Part shown: positions 1 to 7,905 of the stretch, in pieces
How the letters are laid out: each line of letters starts with the position of its first letter
Position numbering within the stretch: position 1 is the first letter of the stretch
NCBI RefSeq assembly: GCF_928382285.1
Contig: NZ_CAKMSS010000009.1
Span: forward strand, 1 to 64,000
Direction: 5' to 3'
Origin: Rothia nasimurium
GTDB lineage: Bacteria > Actinomycetota > Actinomycetes > Actinomycetales > Micrococcaceae
Length of the DNA: 64,000 bases
Notes under the pieces: model-generated
Seen by the model: only the letters and a program-made list of their open reading frames with translations
What the model was told of the DNA's origin: nothing
Database searches by the model: none
Made by a program: the position numbers and the translations under genes

Positions 1-120
1 CCCGAACATGTCGCGTGGGTGCAAAATGAGCTCAACGAAACACCCCGACAAATCCTCGGCGGCGCAACCCCACGTGAAATACTTAACGAACTATTCAAGC
101 GTGGCGCATCCACCGCTTGA
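1..120 (+). mobile_element. IS30-like transposase, C-terminal fragment
   Basis: An open frame enters from the left edge and ends at a TGA at 118-120. The last 39 codons include LNETPRQILGGATPREIL, which resembles the C-terminal RPR..LG..TP.E..N segment of IS30-family DDE transposases. The catalytic region lies outside the window, so the family call rests on this tail alone. The downstream end of the element must lie within or just after the stop codon, because recognisable toxin coding sequence on the other strand begins immediately afterwards. No terminal inverted repeat could be defined from one end. IS481 or IS3 are less likely alternatives. Confidence 0.55.
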
Positions 121-254
121 TTCCGCCCCCGGTCCCTCGGATTATCTAACTGAACTACCTGGTCAAGGTAAGTCTTAATTCTACGAATATCCGGCTTATC
201 GAGCTTTCTAATCGATCGTTCAAACTCTTTTGCCAGTACTAATTGCCAGGCCAC
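121..254 (-). pseudogene. RelE/ParE-type toxin gene, truncated at its 3' end
   Basis: Directly after the antitoxin stop, a GTG at 254-252 opens a frame reading VAWQLVLAKEFERSIRKLDK and continuing to LDNPRDRGR. This is the typical N-terminal half of RelE/ParE toxins: a beta strand, two helices with KLDK, then a DNPR.RG turn. Homology stops after about 44 codons at position 121-125, exactly where the transposase fragment on the other strand ends. The C-terminal strands with the catalytic or gyrase-contacting residues are missing. The likely cause is an IS insertion or a deletion next to one. The product is probably non-functional. Confidence 0.6.
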
Positions 255-256
255 AT

Positions 257-478
257 TCAGACCCCGAGCTCATCCCACAATTCCTGGGCGGGGCGGGTCT
301 CACGGCCGTCTGCCTCGAAGCGCGCCAACGCCTGCTGTGCCCATACCTGTTCTTCCTGCTGCTCAAGATAATCAAGTACAGCAGAACGCACTAGCTCTTC
401 GGTGCTCGTACCAAGAGCGGAAGAAAGACTCTGTAGCTGTGCCTCTTCAGTAGCTGTAAACTCAACATGCACGGTCAT
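257..478 (-). CDS. Antitoxin of a RelBE/ParDE-type pair
   Basis: This 73-residue acidic protein begins MTVHVEFTATEEAQLQSL. The N-terminal strand followed by two short helices (SALGTSTEELVRSAVLDYLEQ) suits a ribbon-helix-helix DNA-binding domain at residues 3-45. The C-terminal tail (ARFEADGRETRPAQELWDELG) would wrap the toxin. The start at 478 is chosen over an upstream ATG because AAGGAG lies 7 nt before it. The toxin frame starts 2 nt after the stop (257-259), the usual operon layout. With the toxin truncated, this antitoxin is probably an orphan. The function is inferred from fold signature and context. Confidence 0.65.
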   Translation of the reverse strand: MTVHVEFTATEEAQLQSLSSALGTSTEELVRSAVLDYLEQQEEQVWAQQALARFEADGRETRPAQELWDELGV

Positions 479-527
479 AGGTTCTCTCCTTACTGTGCTT
501 TCCAGTATGGCAAACGGCTGTACTTTC

Positions 528-544
528 AACAATAGGATATTGTT
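528..544. promoter_or_regulatory. Possible antitoxin operator palindrome
   Basis: An AACAAT/ATTGTT inverted repeat with a 5-nt spacer lies about 50 nt upstream of the antitoxin start. Autoregulatory antitoxins usually bind a palindrome here. The only evidence is symmetry and position. Confidence 0.3.
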
Positions 545-614
545 CTGGGCTTGCTTTCTGTAATGAAAAAGCTGGGAGTATTTTCAGGGATAAGCGCACG
601 GTAAAGTTTTGCCC

Positions 615-1079
615 ATGAACACCGCTTTTACTTTTTTAGTAGGTCTGGTACCCAGCCAGCAGGAACTGGTAGATCTCTATACCTCTGTTGGGTGGAGTGC
701 TTACACCGACCACCCTGAAAACCTGGTGCCCATGTGCACAGGTAGCCTTTACTTGGCGGTAGCCCGCGAGGATGCCACCGGCCGACTCGCCGGGCTGGTG
801 CGGGTTATCGGCGATGGGGTCAGCATCAGCTATATTCAAGACCTACTCATCAACCCGGACTTTCAGAAGTCTGGCCTGGGCTCCCACCTACTCGACATGG
901 CGTTGGACGCCGTGGGTGGCGTCCACCAGGTCTACATCACCACCGACACCCACCCTAGCAACCAGCACGTCATCGACCTCTACCGGGGCAGAGGCTTTGC
1001 TCCCGTTGAGGGCTACGGCTGCGTGACCCTGGCGAAATTTACATTTGCTGAGGTTAAAGGGGTGAATGCTACACCCTAA
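615..1079 (+). CDS. GNAT-family N-acetyltransferase
   Basis: A 154-residue protein with a compact GNAT fold. GRLAGLVRVIGDGVSISYIQDLLINPDFQKSGLG is the beta4 strand followed by the acetyl-CoA pyrophosphate loop (Q-K-S-G-L-G), and HVIDLYRGRGF is the C-terminal helix common in small acetyltransferases. It would transfer an acetyl group from acetyl-CoA to an unknown amine. The ATG at 615 is preferred to a TTG two codons upstream, although no strong ribosome-binding site is seen. Its 3' end overlaps the convergent TRIC-type gene by 4 nt at a shared stop-stop sequence (CTAA). Confidence 0.8.
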   Translation: MNTAFTFLVGLVPSQQELVDLYTSVGWSAYTDHPENLVPMCTGSLYLAVAREDATGRLAGLVRVIGDGVSISYIQDLLINPDFQKSGLGSHLLDMALDAVGGVHQVYITTDTHPSNQHVIDLYRGRGFAPVEGYGCVTLAKFTFAEVKGVNATP

Positions 1080-1849
1080 GACCGCCCCTCGCGGTGGGCG
1101 CGGGCTGTTTCTTCGTCAATAATGCGCATTTCCTGGGTCAGCGGGGCACCGGGAACCCACCGGTCGCGCGAAGCCGGGCGGCGGCGTCCTAACCGCAAAC
1201 GTGGCCGGGGCACCTTGAGCTGAACCGGCTCCGGCAGCTGCCAGCGGCGCCACCGCGCCAAAATACCCATGACTAGGCAGGTCACAATAGAAAGAGCCAT
1301 GCCCAGCACCTGCTGGTCCCACAAAACCACGCACAGGGCAACCTCAGAAGCCCCCACAAAAGCCACCGTGGCATAGAGCGGGCTCCCGCCCAAAATCGCC
1401 GGAATACGGTTGACCATAATGTCGCGCAGCGCCCCGCCACCCACAGCCGTCACCACACCCAGGGCAATCGCCGGCAGCCAGTGCAGACCCAGGGCGAGGG
1501 CCTTGATGGTTCCGGTGGCGGTCCAACAGCCCATGCCGAGAAAGTCCGCCACCAGCAGGGTTCGGTCAGCCCAGCGGGAACCAAAATCCATGAGATAGGC
1601 CAGAGCCGCAGACCCCAGCGCAGCCACCCAATAGTAGCTATCGGTCAGAGCAACGGGAAAACCGGTATCAAGCAAAACATCGCGAATAATGCCCCCGCCC
1701 ATCGCCGTAATGACCGAGAAAATAATGAACCCCACAATATCGAAACGGTGGGCGCGAGCAACCGCCCCACCCAACAGACCGTTGGTGACAATAGCGGCAA
1801 CATCAATCACACGGAACCAGGTTTCTGGCTCAAAATCAAAAGGGGGCAT
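1076..1849 (-). CDS. TRIC/UPF0126-family membrane channel or glycine transporter
   Basis: A 257-residue polytopic protein with about seven hydrophobic segments. It has the two family hallmark motifs, AMGGGIIRDVL near residue 50 and AVGGGALRDIM near residue 137, from the two-fold UPF0126 repeat (YadS/YicG). Members form trimeric cation channels, and some E. coli members act in glycine import; which applies here cannot be told. A basic, Pro/Arg-rich cytosolic tail (about residues 205-257) is extra compared with E. coli homologues. The start codon directly abuts the stop of the upstream cyclotransferase-like gene, so the two are probably co-transcribed. Confidence 0.85.
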   Translation of the reverse strand: MPPFDFEPETWFRVIDVAAIVTNGLLGGAVARAHRFDIVGFIIFSVITAMGGGIIRDVLLDTGFPVALTDSYYWVAALGSAALAYLMDFGSRWADRTLLVADFLGMGCWTATGTIKALALGLHWLPAIALGVVTAVGGGALRDIMVNRIPAILGGSPLYATVAFVGASEVALCVVLWDQQVLGMALSIVTCLVMGILARWRRWQLPEPVQLKVPRPRLRLGRRRPASRDRWVPGAPLTQEMRIIDEETARAHREGRS

Positions 1850-2317
1850 TTACTCGGTCCACTCGCCGCCCGGCACCAGGGGGTAGCGCTCCCGCAGCTG
1901 CGCCTGCTTGCTCACCGGCGGAATGTAGACCCAGGCGGTGACCGGCTCACCGGCGTCCGTCACAACCTCGGCCAGTACCCGGTTGTAGAGGTTGTCATCG
2001 TGCACAGGACGCGCGGGGTCGGTCCCCTCAAGCTCATCGAGGGATGCAGCAACGGCCTCCCAGTCGGCGGGGTCTACGAAAACCAGGGTGCCGCGCACCA
2101 CCGGGGCGGGGGCGTCCGCGCCTGTATCACCGCTGCCAGTTGACGTGCTGACCGGGGCGGACGCCGGGAGCAGGTAGGGGTAGGAGCCGTTCGTGACCAG
2201 CTCGTAGCCGGTAATAGTCGCATCGGTGCGGTTGGAATCAGCCCCGCGGAACCAGCGATTATTGCTCATGCCGGGGCGCAGGGTGCCGTAAACGAAAACG
2301 GGGTGGTGGGCTGTCAT
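1850..2317 (-). CDS. Gamma-glutamylcyclotransferase-like (AIG2/GGCT) protein
   Basis: A 155-residue protein with the GGCT signature VFVYGTLRPGMSNN at residues 6-19, whose YGTL..G loop binds the gamma-glutamyl moiety. The acidic residue of ELEGTD later in the chain fits the catalytic glutamate. Family enzymes convert gamma-glutamyl dipeptides to 5-oxoproline. An upstream ATG would add 25 residues, but the start at 2317 is chosen because AGAGG precedes it and the family motif begins right after it. It abuts the TRIC-type gene and follows a hairpin separating it from the glutathionylspermidine-synthase-like gene. Confidence 0.75.
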   Translation of the reverse strand: MTAHHPVFVYGTLRPGMSNNRWFRGADSNRTDATITGYELVTNGSYPYLLPASAPVSTSTGSGDTGADAPAPVVRGTLVFVDPADWEAVAASLDELEGTDPARPVHDDNLYNRVLAEVVTDAGEPVTAWVYIPPVSKQAQLRERYPLVPGGEWTE

Positions 2318-2353
2318 GCCTCTATCGTACCTATGAGGTGCGCTCAGAAAGTT

Positions 2354-2394
2354 AGGTGGCGCAGGCTCACAGCGAGCGCGAGCCTGCTTCACCT
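2354..2394. terminator. Hairpin between 2401 gene and 2317 gene
   Basis: Outer AGGTG/CACCT and inner GCAGGCTC/GAGCCTGC arms form a stable stem-loop just downstream of the YgiC-like gene. There is only a weak T tract, so termination may be partial. The left inner arm and loop (GCAGGCTCACAGCGA) recur at 16336-16350 in the composite repeat. Confidence 0.5.
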
Positions 2395-2400
2395 ATTCGC

Positions 2401-3615
2401 TTACTTGAGCACCGTCGGCACGAACCGGCAGTAACCGTCGGTAATTGCCCCGTCTGATTCGCGCACGCCGAAGCCCACGGAGCGTCCGCCCACCACCCAG
2501 GCCCCGATGACGGGGTAGTTGGGTTCGCCGGCGTCCCCGGTGAAGTTGGGCGGCTGCACGTACTGCTGGTAGATGTACTCGTGGTCGGCGGCGGTTTCGG
2601 TCATGTAGCCGTCGGTGTGGGCAACCTGCACCCCGTGGGTCGGGGCGTTCACTACGATACCGTCGCCCTCCCGCCCAAAGATGGGTTTCTTGACCCAGTT
2701 GGTGAAGCCGTGGCCGGGCGACAAGGACGCCGGCAGCAGCAGTGGGTGCCCCGGGTAGAGTTCCCAGAGGGCGACCATCAGCACCTTGTTGGAGAGGAAC
2801 ATCTTCCAGGCAGGCTCAAACCAGTTCTCCATGGCAGCGTAGCCGCCCTCGAAGAGAACCTGCCCGTAGGCGTCCTCAACCATGTCTTCCCACGGGTAGA
2901 GCTTGAAGAGGTTGTGCACCTGCCGGTCGCGGTCATCGAGCCAGATGCGGCGGTCGGCCTCCCAGTAGAGGTCGTCGATGCGCATGATGTGGGTCGCCCA
3001 GCCCGCCATATGCGCGGCGTGGGCTACAACTTTGAGGTTTTCAAGGTCCTCACCCAGCTCATCAATTTCTTCGTTAACACAGGCCAAGTGCAGAACCGGG
3101 TGCTTGACTCGCTGGCGAATCTGCGCCCAGCGAGCGACAAAGGCGTTGCCCAGGTCGTTCCACTCTTTGAAGCCGCGCAGATCCAGGCGCTGATCCTTGA
3201 ACCAGGTGGACTGGCTGACAGCAGCCTCCACCAGGCCAGTGGGGGTATCGGCGTTATACTCAAGAATTTTGAGGGTATGGGTTTCGGGATTGTAGACAAA
3301 GTCAAAGCGGCCGTAGAAGTCGTATTCGTGCCAACGCCAGGAATCGATCGCCAGTTTGAGCGCCGCCTCGCTCAGCCCCAGCTTGTGCTTGAGGGGCCCC
3401 GAAATGATGTGGTCGATAGCCGCGACGCACATGCGGTGGGCCTCTTCGACCTGCTCCTGCAGCCAGAGGGCCTCGGCCACGGTGAACTCGTAGGCAGCAA
3501 ACTCGTTCCAGTAGTGGTCGGTGTCGTCGGGGCCTTCGAGCGAATAGATCAGCCCTTCGGCGGCGATAGTCTGCTCCCAGTTATGGCGGCCCAGGGGGAA
3601 GGACAATCGTCTCAT
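2401..3615 (-). CDS. Glutathionylspermidine synthase-family ATP-grasp protein (YgiC/YjfC-like)
   Basis: 404 residues, the size of YgiC/YjfC. DFVYNPETHTLKILEYNADTPT around residues 105-126 is the family hallmark, and the C-terminal part (KKPIFGREGDGIVV, then GAWVVGGRSVGFGVRES) is the ATP-grasp core with the conserved GREG and a nucleotide-binding loop. It should form a peptide-like bond using ATP, but actinobacteria lack known glutathionylspermidine and the substrate is unknown. It lies 5 nt downstream of the YgiB-like gene, the same pairing as ygiBC in Proteobacteria, which suggests an envelope-linked role. Confidence 0.85.
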   Translation of the reverse strand: MRRLSFPLGRHNWEQTIAAEGLIYSLEGPDDTDHYWNEFAAYEFTVAEALWLQEQVEEAHRMCVAAIDHIISGPLKHKLGLSEAALKLAIDSWRWHEYDFYGRFDFVYNPETHTLKILEYNADTPTGLVEAAVSQSTWFKDQRLDLRGFKEWNDLGNAFVARWAQIRQRVKHPVLHLACVNEEIDELGEDLENLKVVAHAAHMAGWATHIMRIDDLYWEADRRIWLDDRDRQVHNLFKLYPWEDMVEDAYGQVLFEGGYAAMENWFEPAWKMFLSNKVLMVALWELYPGHPLLLPASLSPGHGFTNWVKKPIFGREGDGIVVNAPTHGVQVAHTDGYMTETAADHEYIYQQYVQPPNFTGDAGEPNYPVIGAWVVGGRSVGFGVRESDGAITDGYCRFVPTVLK

Positions 3616-3620
3616 TGGCC

Positions 3621-4241
3621 TTAGCCTCCCTTGGTTCCGCCGCCGGTCTTCGACCCGCCGCCAAAGCCGCCACGACTCTTCTTGGTGGTGGTGTCTTTGT
3701 TAGCGTCCCGATTGAAACCGCCGTAGGAGTCCCCGCTCTGGCTCGACTTCACCTGCGAGTTCTCCACGGTATAAGAGCTCTTTGACTCGCGGAAAGACTC
3801 GGCAAACCCGCCGCCCTGCGAAGGCAGGTTACGGAAGACCGTGCCATCGGACGGGCGAATCTCCGACCCGCCTGCCACCTTCTCACCCACTTTGGGCAGG
3901 GTCGATGACGAAGAATAGGGCACCCAATAGGAGCGCCCGACCCCGCCTCCGCCGCCACCGCTGCTGGAACCTGAGCCGCTGCCGTCCTCACACTCGGAGT
4001 TCTCAAGACGCTGCCCGGTGCCCGGGTCGTAGCAAATCTCGGCGTACTCCTTGGAACTGCCGCTGATCTGCGAACTGGTGGAGGAACGTCCGCCCTGCTT
4101 CTGCGACGACGAGGACGAGCCGCCCAGCAGGGGCGCAACACGGGTCGGGGCGGCGTGGTTGGTGGCGCCAATACCGATGATGGCTGCCCCGCCCGCAAGC
4201 AGGGCAAGCACGGTCTTGGTCGCGCGTGAGAACCTTGGCAT
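3621..4241 (-). CDS. Exported YgiB/DUF1190-like Gly/Ser-rich protein
   Basis: 206 residues with an N-terminal basic segment and hydrophobic stretch (RATKTVLALLAGGAAIIGIG), consistent with a signal peptide or anchor. A short motif, YAEICYDPGTGQRLENSECED, carries two cysteines, and the remainder is low-complexity Ser/Gly. VGRSYWVPYSSSSTLPKVGEKV and the ending GGFGGGSKTGGG match the W.PY....P.....GG layout of YgiB proteins. The gene overlaps no other and is followed by the ATP-grasp gene after 5 nt. Function is unknown; pairing with a YgiC-type enzyme is the main clue. Confidence 0.7.
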   Translation of the reverse strand: MPRFSRATKTVLALLAGGAAIIGIGATNHAAPTRVAPLLGGSSSSSQKQGGRSSTSSQISGSSKEYAEICYDPGTGQRLENSECEDGSGSGSSSGGGGGGVGRSYWVPYSSSSTLPKVGEKVAGGSEIRPSDGTVFRNLPSQGGGFAESFRESKSSYTVENSQVKSSQSGDSYGGFNRDANKDTTTKKSRGGFGGGSKTGGGTKGG

Positions 4242-4361
4242 GGAATCTCCCGATGGTAGGTGAGTGTGTTCCCTCCCTATTTTAGGGCGGGTAGGCGCTC
4301 ACCTGTGCAAAGGGGCGCCCGCAGGGTGGGCAGACGGACGCACGGGGCGGTTCGGGTGCCT

Positions 4362-6470
4362 TTAGCGGGTTGCCAGCACCTGGGCGATAGCTTCGAGAGC
4401 TTCCTCGTTCTGCAGGGAGGAGGTATCGCCCAGTGACCGGCCCTGGTAGAGCTCACCGAGCAGGCGGCGGGTAATCTTGCCCGACCGGGTCTTAGGAATA
4501 TCGGCTACGGCGATGACGTCCTTGGGCTTGGCAATCGGCCCAATCTCGTGGCGGATGTGCTCGGTCAGCGCCGCCTTCAACTCTTCGGCGCTCAAGGCAC
4601 GACCGGCCTCAGAGAGAGTCACATAGGCAACCGCCTGGTGGCCGGTCAGCTCGTCCTCCACCGGGCAGACCCCGGCCTCCACCACAGCCTCATGCGTGAC
4701 CAGGGCAGACTCAATCTCAATGGTCGACAGGCGGTGGCCCGAAATGTTAATGACATCGTCGATACGACCCAGAATATAGACATCGCCCTCGTCATCGACC
4801 TTGGCGCCGTCACCGGCCAGGAACCAGCCGCGCTCGCCGTAGTGGCGCCAGTAGGAATCGAGGTAGCGCTGGGGGTTGCCCCAGACCGTGCGGGCCATGG
4901 ACGGGCCAATCTTATCGACCACAATGAAGCCCTGCAGGCCGGGCTCCACGTCGACCCCGTGCTCATCGACCACGCGGGTTGAGATACCCGGAACTGCCCG
5001 GGTCGCACAGCCGGGCTTGGACGCCGTGTGGGGTGCGTCGTCCACGAAGGTGCCAGCGGGCGCGAACTGGGGGTCGTGCGGACGCGGTGAGCAGACGGTC
5101 GAGCCCGTCTCGGACTGCCACCAGGTGTCGATGAAGGACGCGGTGCCCCCGCCCACGTGCGTCCGTAGCCACCGCCAGGCCTCGGGGTTGATGGACTCGC
5201 CCACCGACCCCAGCAGACGTACCGACGAGAGGTCGTACTTGTCGGCGGGTGGGCCGTCGGGGAAGGCCCCCATGAGGGAACGAATCAGGGTGGGAGCGGT
5301 GTAGTAGTTGGTCACCCCGTAGCGTTCAAGCACCTCAAAATGGCGCTCAAAAGTGGGGGTGTTGGGGGTGCCTTCATAAATCACCTCGGTAACGCCGTTG
5401 AGCAGCGGCCCGTAGATTTCGTAGGTGTGGGCGGTGACCCAGGCCAGGTCGGCGGTGCACCAGTGAACGGTGTTCTCGACCTTGGCGGGGTCGTTGACGG
5501 TTGATAGCTCGTCCACGCGGCGCTGGCCACTCTCGTCCTCAATCTCGGGGAGCAGGTCAAAGAGCAGGGCGTGGGTGTAGGCCACCTGGGTCAGGTAGCC
5601 CGCGGACGTGTGCACCAGGCCCTTGGGCTTACCGGTGGTGCCGGAGGTGTAGATGATAAAGAGCGGGGTTTCAGCGTCAAAGAGCTGGTAATCGTGGGTG
5701 TCGGGCAGGTTATCGACCAGGTCGTGGTACCAGACGTCTCGGCCCTCGGTCCAGGGCACAGCGGCATGGGCTTCGGGGGTGCCAGCGGTGCGGTCAACCA
5801 CAATAACGTGCTCGATATTGTTTTCACCCGAGCAGGCTTCGTCGGCGGTGGCCTTGACCGGAACCACGGTGCCGCGGCGGTTCTGCCCGTCGGTGGTAAT
5901 GAGCACCTTAGCGCCGGTATCTTCCACGCGAAACTTCAGGGCCTCAGCCGAGAAACCGCCGAAGACCAGGGAGTGAATAGCGCCAATACGGGCGCAGGCA
6001 AGCGTGAAGATGATGGTTTCGGGAATCACCGGCAGGTAAATGACCACACGGTCACCCTTGCCGATGCCCAGCTTCTCCAGGCCGTGGGCTGCCTTAGCGA
6101 TCCGGTGCTGCAGCTCGGCATAGGTAATGGCCTCGCGGTCACCGGGTTCACCTTCGAAGTAGAGGGCCACCTTATCGCCCTTACCCGCTTCGACGTGGCG
6201 GTCTACGCAGTTGTAGGCAACGTTGAGCTTGCCGCCCTCGAACCACTTAATCTCGGGCACGGTGAACTGCTCGATACCCTCATCATCGAGGCCCAGGCTC
6301 TGCGGCTTGGCGAAGGTGTGGGGGTTGGCTTCGTCAAACATCTCACCCCAGGTCAGGCGGGCCTTGGCCTGGTCAGCCCAGAACTGGATTCGGGCTTCAT
6401 CTGAGATGAGCGCCGGGTTGGGCGTGGGATTGAAGGGGTCGGTGTACACGAAGTCGGCAGGTGCGCCCAA
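4362..6470 (-). CDS. acsA: Acetyl-coenzyme A synthetase
   Basis: 702 residues; activates acetate with ATP to acetyl-AMP and then acetyl-CoA. The P-loop-like YTSGTTGKPKG (near residue 275), the WWQSETGS acetate pocket segment (canonically WWQTETGG), FLAGDGAKVDDEG, and the C-terminal PKTRSGKITRRLL, whose Lys is the usual regulatory acetylation site, are all present. It is longer than the usual about 650 residues, partly through an insertion before VENTVHWCTADLAW (about residues 309-330). The start is TTG at 6470 with GGGAGA 5 nt upstream. That ribosome-binding site lies inside the 3' strand of a SAM-I riboswitch P1 helix, so translation is predicted to be shut by S-adenosylmethionine. Confidence 0.93.
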   Translation of the reverse strand: MGAPADFVYTDPFNPTPNPALISDEARIQFWADQAKARLTWGEMFDEANPHTFAKPQSLGLDDEGIEQFTVPEIKWFEGGKLNVAYNCVDRHVEAGKGDKVALYFEGEPGDREAITYAELQHRIAKAAHGLEKLGIGKGDRVVIYLPVIPETIIFTLACARIGAIHSLVFGGFSAEALKFRVEDTGAKVLITTDGQNRRGTVVPVKATADEACSGENNIEHVIVVDRTAGTPEAHAAVPWTEGRDVWYHDLVDNLPDTHDYQLFDAETPLFIIYTSGTTGKPKGLVHTSAGYLTQVAYTHALLFDLLPEIEDESGQRRVDELSTVNDPAKVENTVHWCTADLAWVTAHTYEIYGPLLNGVTEVIYEGTPNTPTFERHFEVLERYGVTNYYTAPTLIRSLMGAFPDGPPADKYDLSSVRLLGSVGESINPEAWRWLRTHVGGGTASFIDTWWQSETGSTVCSPRPHDPQFAPAGTFVDDAPHTASKPGCATRAVPGISTRVVDEHGVDVEPGLQGFIVVDKIGPSMARTVWGNPQRYLDSYWRHYGERGWFLAGDGAKVDDEGDVYILGRIDDVINISGHRLSTIEIESALVTHEAVVEAGVCPVEDELTGHQAVAYVTLSEAGRALSAEELKAALTEHIRHEIGPIAKPKDVIAVADIPKTRSGKITRRLLGELYQGRSLGDTSSLQNEEALEAIAQVLATR

Positions 6471-6479
6471 GGGTATCTC

Positions 6480-6597
6480 CCATCGGTAGCTGGCTGTAGC
6501 ACCGGCGCCGGTTCTCGCAGGACGCCCGTGGGCGGCTTGTTCGGCGTGGTTGCTGCGATCGTCGTAGAGCCAGGTCTCTCGTATCGCTCTTGATGGA
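6480..6597 (-). promoter_or_regulatory. SAM-I (S-box) riboswitch upstream of acsA
   Basis: On the minus strand the S-box core is clear: CCATCAAGAGCGAT, GAGAGACCTGGCTCTACGA, ATCGCAGCAACC, then GGTGCTACAGCC. P1 pairs CCATC (6592-6596) with GATGG (6480-6484); P2 pairs GCGAT with ATCGC. P3 is longer than in the ssu copy. The GATGGGAG 3' strand of P1 contains the acsA ribosome-binding site, so closing P1 on SAM binding should block initiation. No intrinsic terminator lies between it and the gene. SAM is inferred from the S-box core; a covariance search would settle the class. Confidence 0.8.
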
Positions 6598-6737
6598 CAA
6601 AATCTCTTTCAGGGTAAGCACCTGCGAGCCACTGCTACTAAACCGTGACGCCCCTTAACGTTTATGACGCCGCGTGACGCACGTCCGTCCGCCTGCGTCC
6701 GCTGCCCCCGCACGTCCGTCCGCCCCGCTGGCCTTGA

Positions 6738-6800
6738 GTGTGGCGGGAAATGCCATCTGCACGAGAACCGTTCGCGCTGATGGCACTTACCGCTACACAC
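6738..6800. repeat. Palindromic repeat A1 (downstream of DUF559 gene A)
   Basis: Imperfect stem of about 20 bp (6738-6757 with 6779-6800) around a 21-nt loop. A 38-nt core at 6748-6785 is identical to 7919-7956 in copy A2, in the same orientation, on the other side of the nuclease gene. The arms have diverged from A2 but still pair with each other in large part, which argues that the fold is maintained. Confidence 0.8.
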
Positions 6801-6850
6801 AACTATCACGCCCATGCATAAGGAGGCTGCACCCCGCATCCGCTGCACTT

Positions 6851-7744
6851 CTAGCGCACCCCGGCACCAATCAACAGAGCGCGGAAGGCCTCGGGCGACC
6901 GCATAATATCGTCCCAGGTGACACGCAATACCCGGTACCCGAGTTGCTCGAGATCCCGGTGGCGTCGCTTCTCCCGCCGAATCACATGAACCGGGTTACC
7001 ATGACTGCCGTCGTATTTCACGTTGCCATCAACCTCCACAATGACCCGAAACTCCTCCCACAGAAAGTCAGGACGGTACACAGAATTACCTACCCGGATA
7101 CTCACCTGTTCCTGAGGTGGGGTGAAACCCCAGGTCACAATGCGGTAGCGGGCAATAGTTTCTGCGGGAGACTCAGCCTTATCACTCATCAGTTCTGCAA
7201 CCGCACGAGCGGTGCACACACCCTTGCCCTTCAGCCGCGTGATAGCTTCCCGTAAACCTTCCATCGACACAAGCTTTCGGTTCAGAAAGTAGTCAGCAAC
7301 GCAGAGAGCATCAAGTACGGGGAGAGTCAGAGCGCAATCAAGCACGGTCTGCAGCGGCGAGGTAACGAAAGCTCCCTGATGGAAGATACTGTCAGCGCAT
7401 ATATCTTCACGCCCTCTGCTGACGTGCACCTGCGGTCGTGACCGCACTGTGGAGGCGGGGTGGCTCACCCAAATTTTGCGGGGGAGCCGCAGTAGGGGCG
7501 CATCCCACCAGAGTGCTGCAGATACATGACTGAGCACGTAATGCTGGTGCGTTTTGATAAAGCTGACGTGGCGAGCTTTGGTGCGGGTTGCCTCGTCCCA
7601 TTGAATCCACTGCTGGGCATCAACATAGGCGTTAGGCATAATTCGAATCAGCCTGCCTTGAGCACAGCGCCGGCGGATGGTGGAAGGGCTGATGCCTCCG
7701 TGCCTTAGCTCTCGGGCGGTTTTGATGTCGTTGAAAAAATGTTC
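6851..7744 (-). CDS. DUF559 (Vsr-like) endonuclease-domain protein with AbiEi-like N-terminus, locus A
   Basis: 297 residues. The N-terminal part (SPSTIRRRCAQGRLIRIMPNAYVD) resembles the winged-helix domain of AbiEi-type antitoxins. The C-terminal part carries the DUF559/Vsr-like PD-(D/E)XK signature YRPDFLWEEFRVIVEVDGNVKY (D, then E-x-D-G-x-x-K) and ends in RRHRDLEQLGYRVLRVTWDDI. The fold predicts a single-strand or mismatch endonuclease; no substrate is known. The start at 7744 is chosen to match its paralogue at 35924; an ATG at 7777 is possible. No neighbouring partner gene is present. Direct copies of a palindromic repeat flank the gene on both sides. Confidence 0.75.
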   Translation of the reverse strand, partial: EHFFNDIKTARELRHGGISPSTIRRRCAQGRLIRIMPNAYVDAQQWIQWDEATRTKARHVSFIKTHQHYVLSHVSAALWWDAPLLRLPRKIWVSHPASTVRSRPQVHVSRGREDICADSIFHQGAFVTSPLQTVLDCALTLPVLDALCVADYFLNRKLVSMEGLREAITRLKGKGVCTARAVAELMSDKAESPAETIARYRIVTWGFTPPQEQVSIRVGNSVYRPDFLWEEFRVIVEVDGNVKYDGSHGNPVHVIRREKRRHRDLEQLGYRVLRVTWDDIMRSPEAFRALLIGAGVR

Positions 7745-7798
7745 CATGGGGCGACTCTTGCCCTGGAAAGCTGACATGGCAAGAGCTACCAGACAATC

Positions 7799-7807
7799 TG
7801 TGGATAA
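7799..7807 (-). other. DnaA-box-like TTATCCACA upstream of DUF559 gene A
   Basis: A perfect match to the DnaA box consensus TTATCCACA, read on the minus strand between repeat A2 and the gene. The only other copy I noticed in the window is at 35821-35829, upstream of the paralogous gene. Whether DnaA binds it is unknown. Confidence 0.45.
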
Positions 7808-7905
7808 CTTGTGCCTAAATCGGCGGGTCTTTGCTGCCAGCGATTAATGTGTCGTGATGGTGACGCGGATGTGCAGAGGCATGGCACTCGCAGCAGCGGC
7901 ACTCG

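Noticed and set aside
2581-3624. 347-codon open frame antisense to the YgiC-like gene, and similar long frames at 5571-6404 and 1481-2143
   Set aside because: All lie opposite convincing genes, show antisense composition and no recognisable domain.
6609-6848. Small minus-strand open frame between acsA and DUF559 gene A
   Set aside because: It runs through repeat A1 and has no ribosome-binding site or conserved feature.
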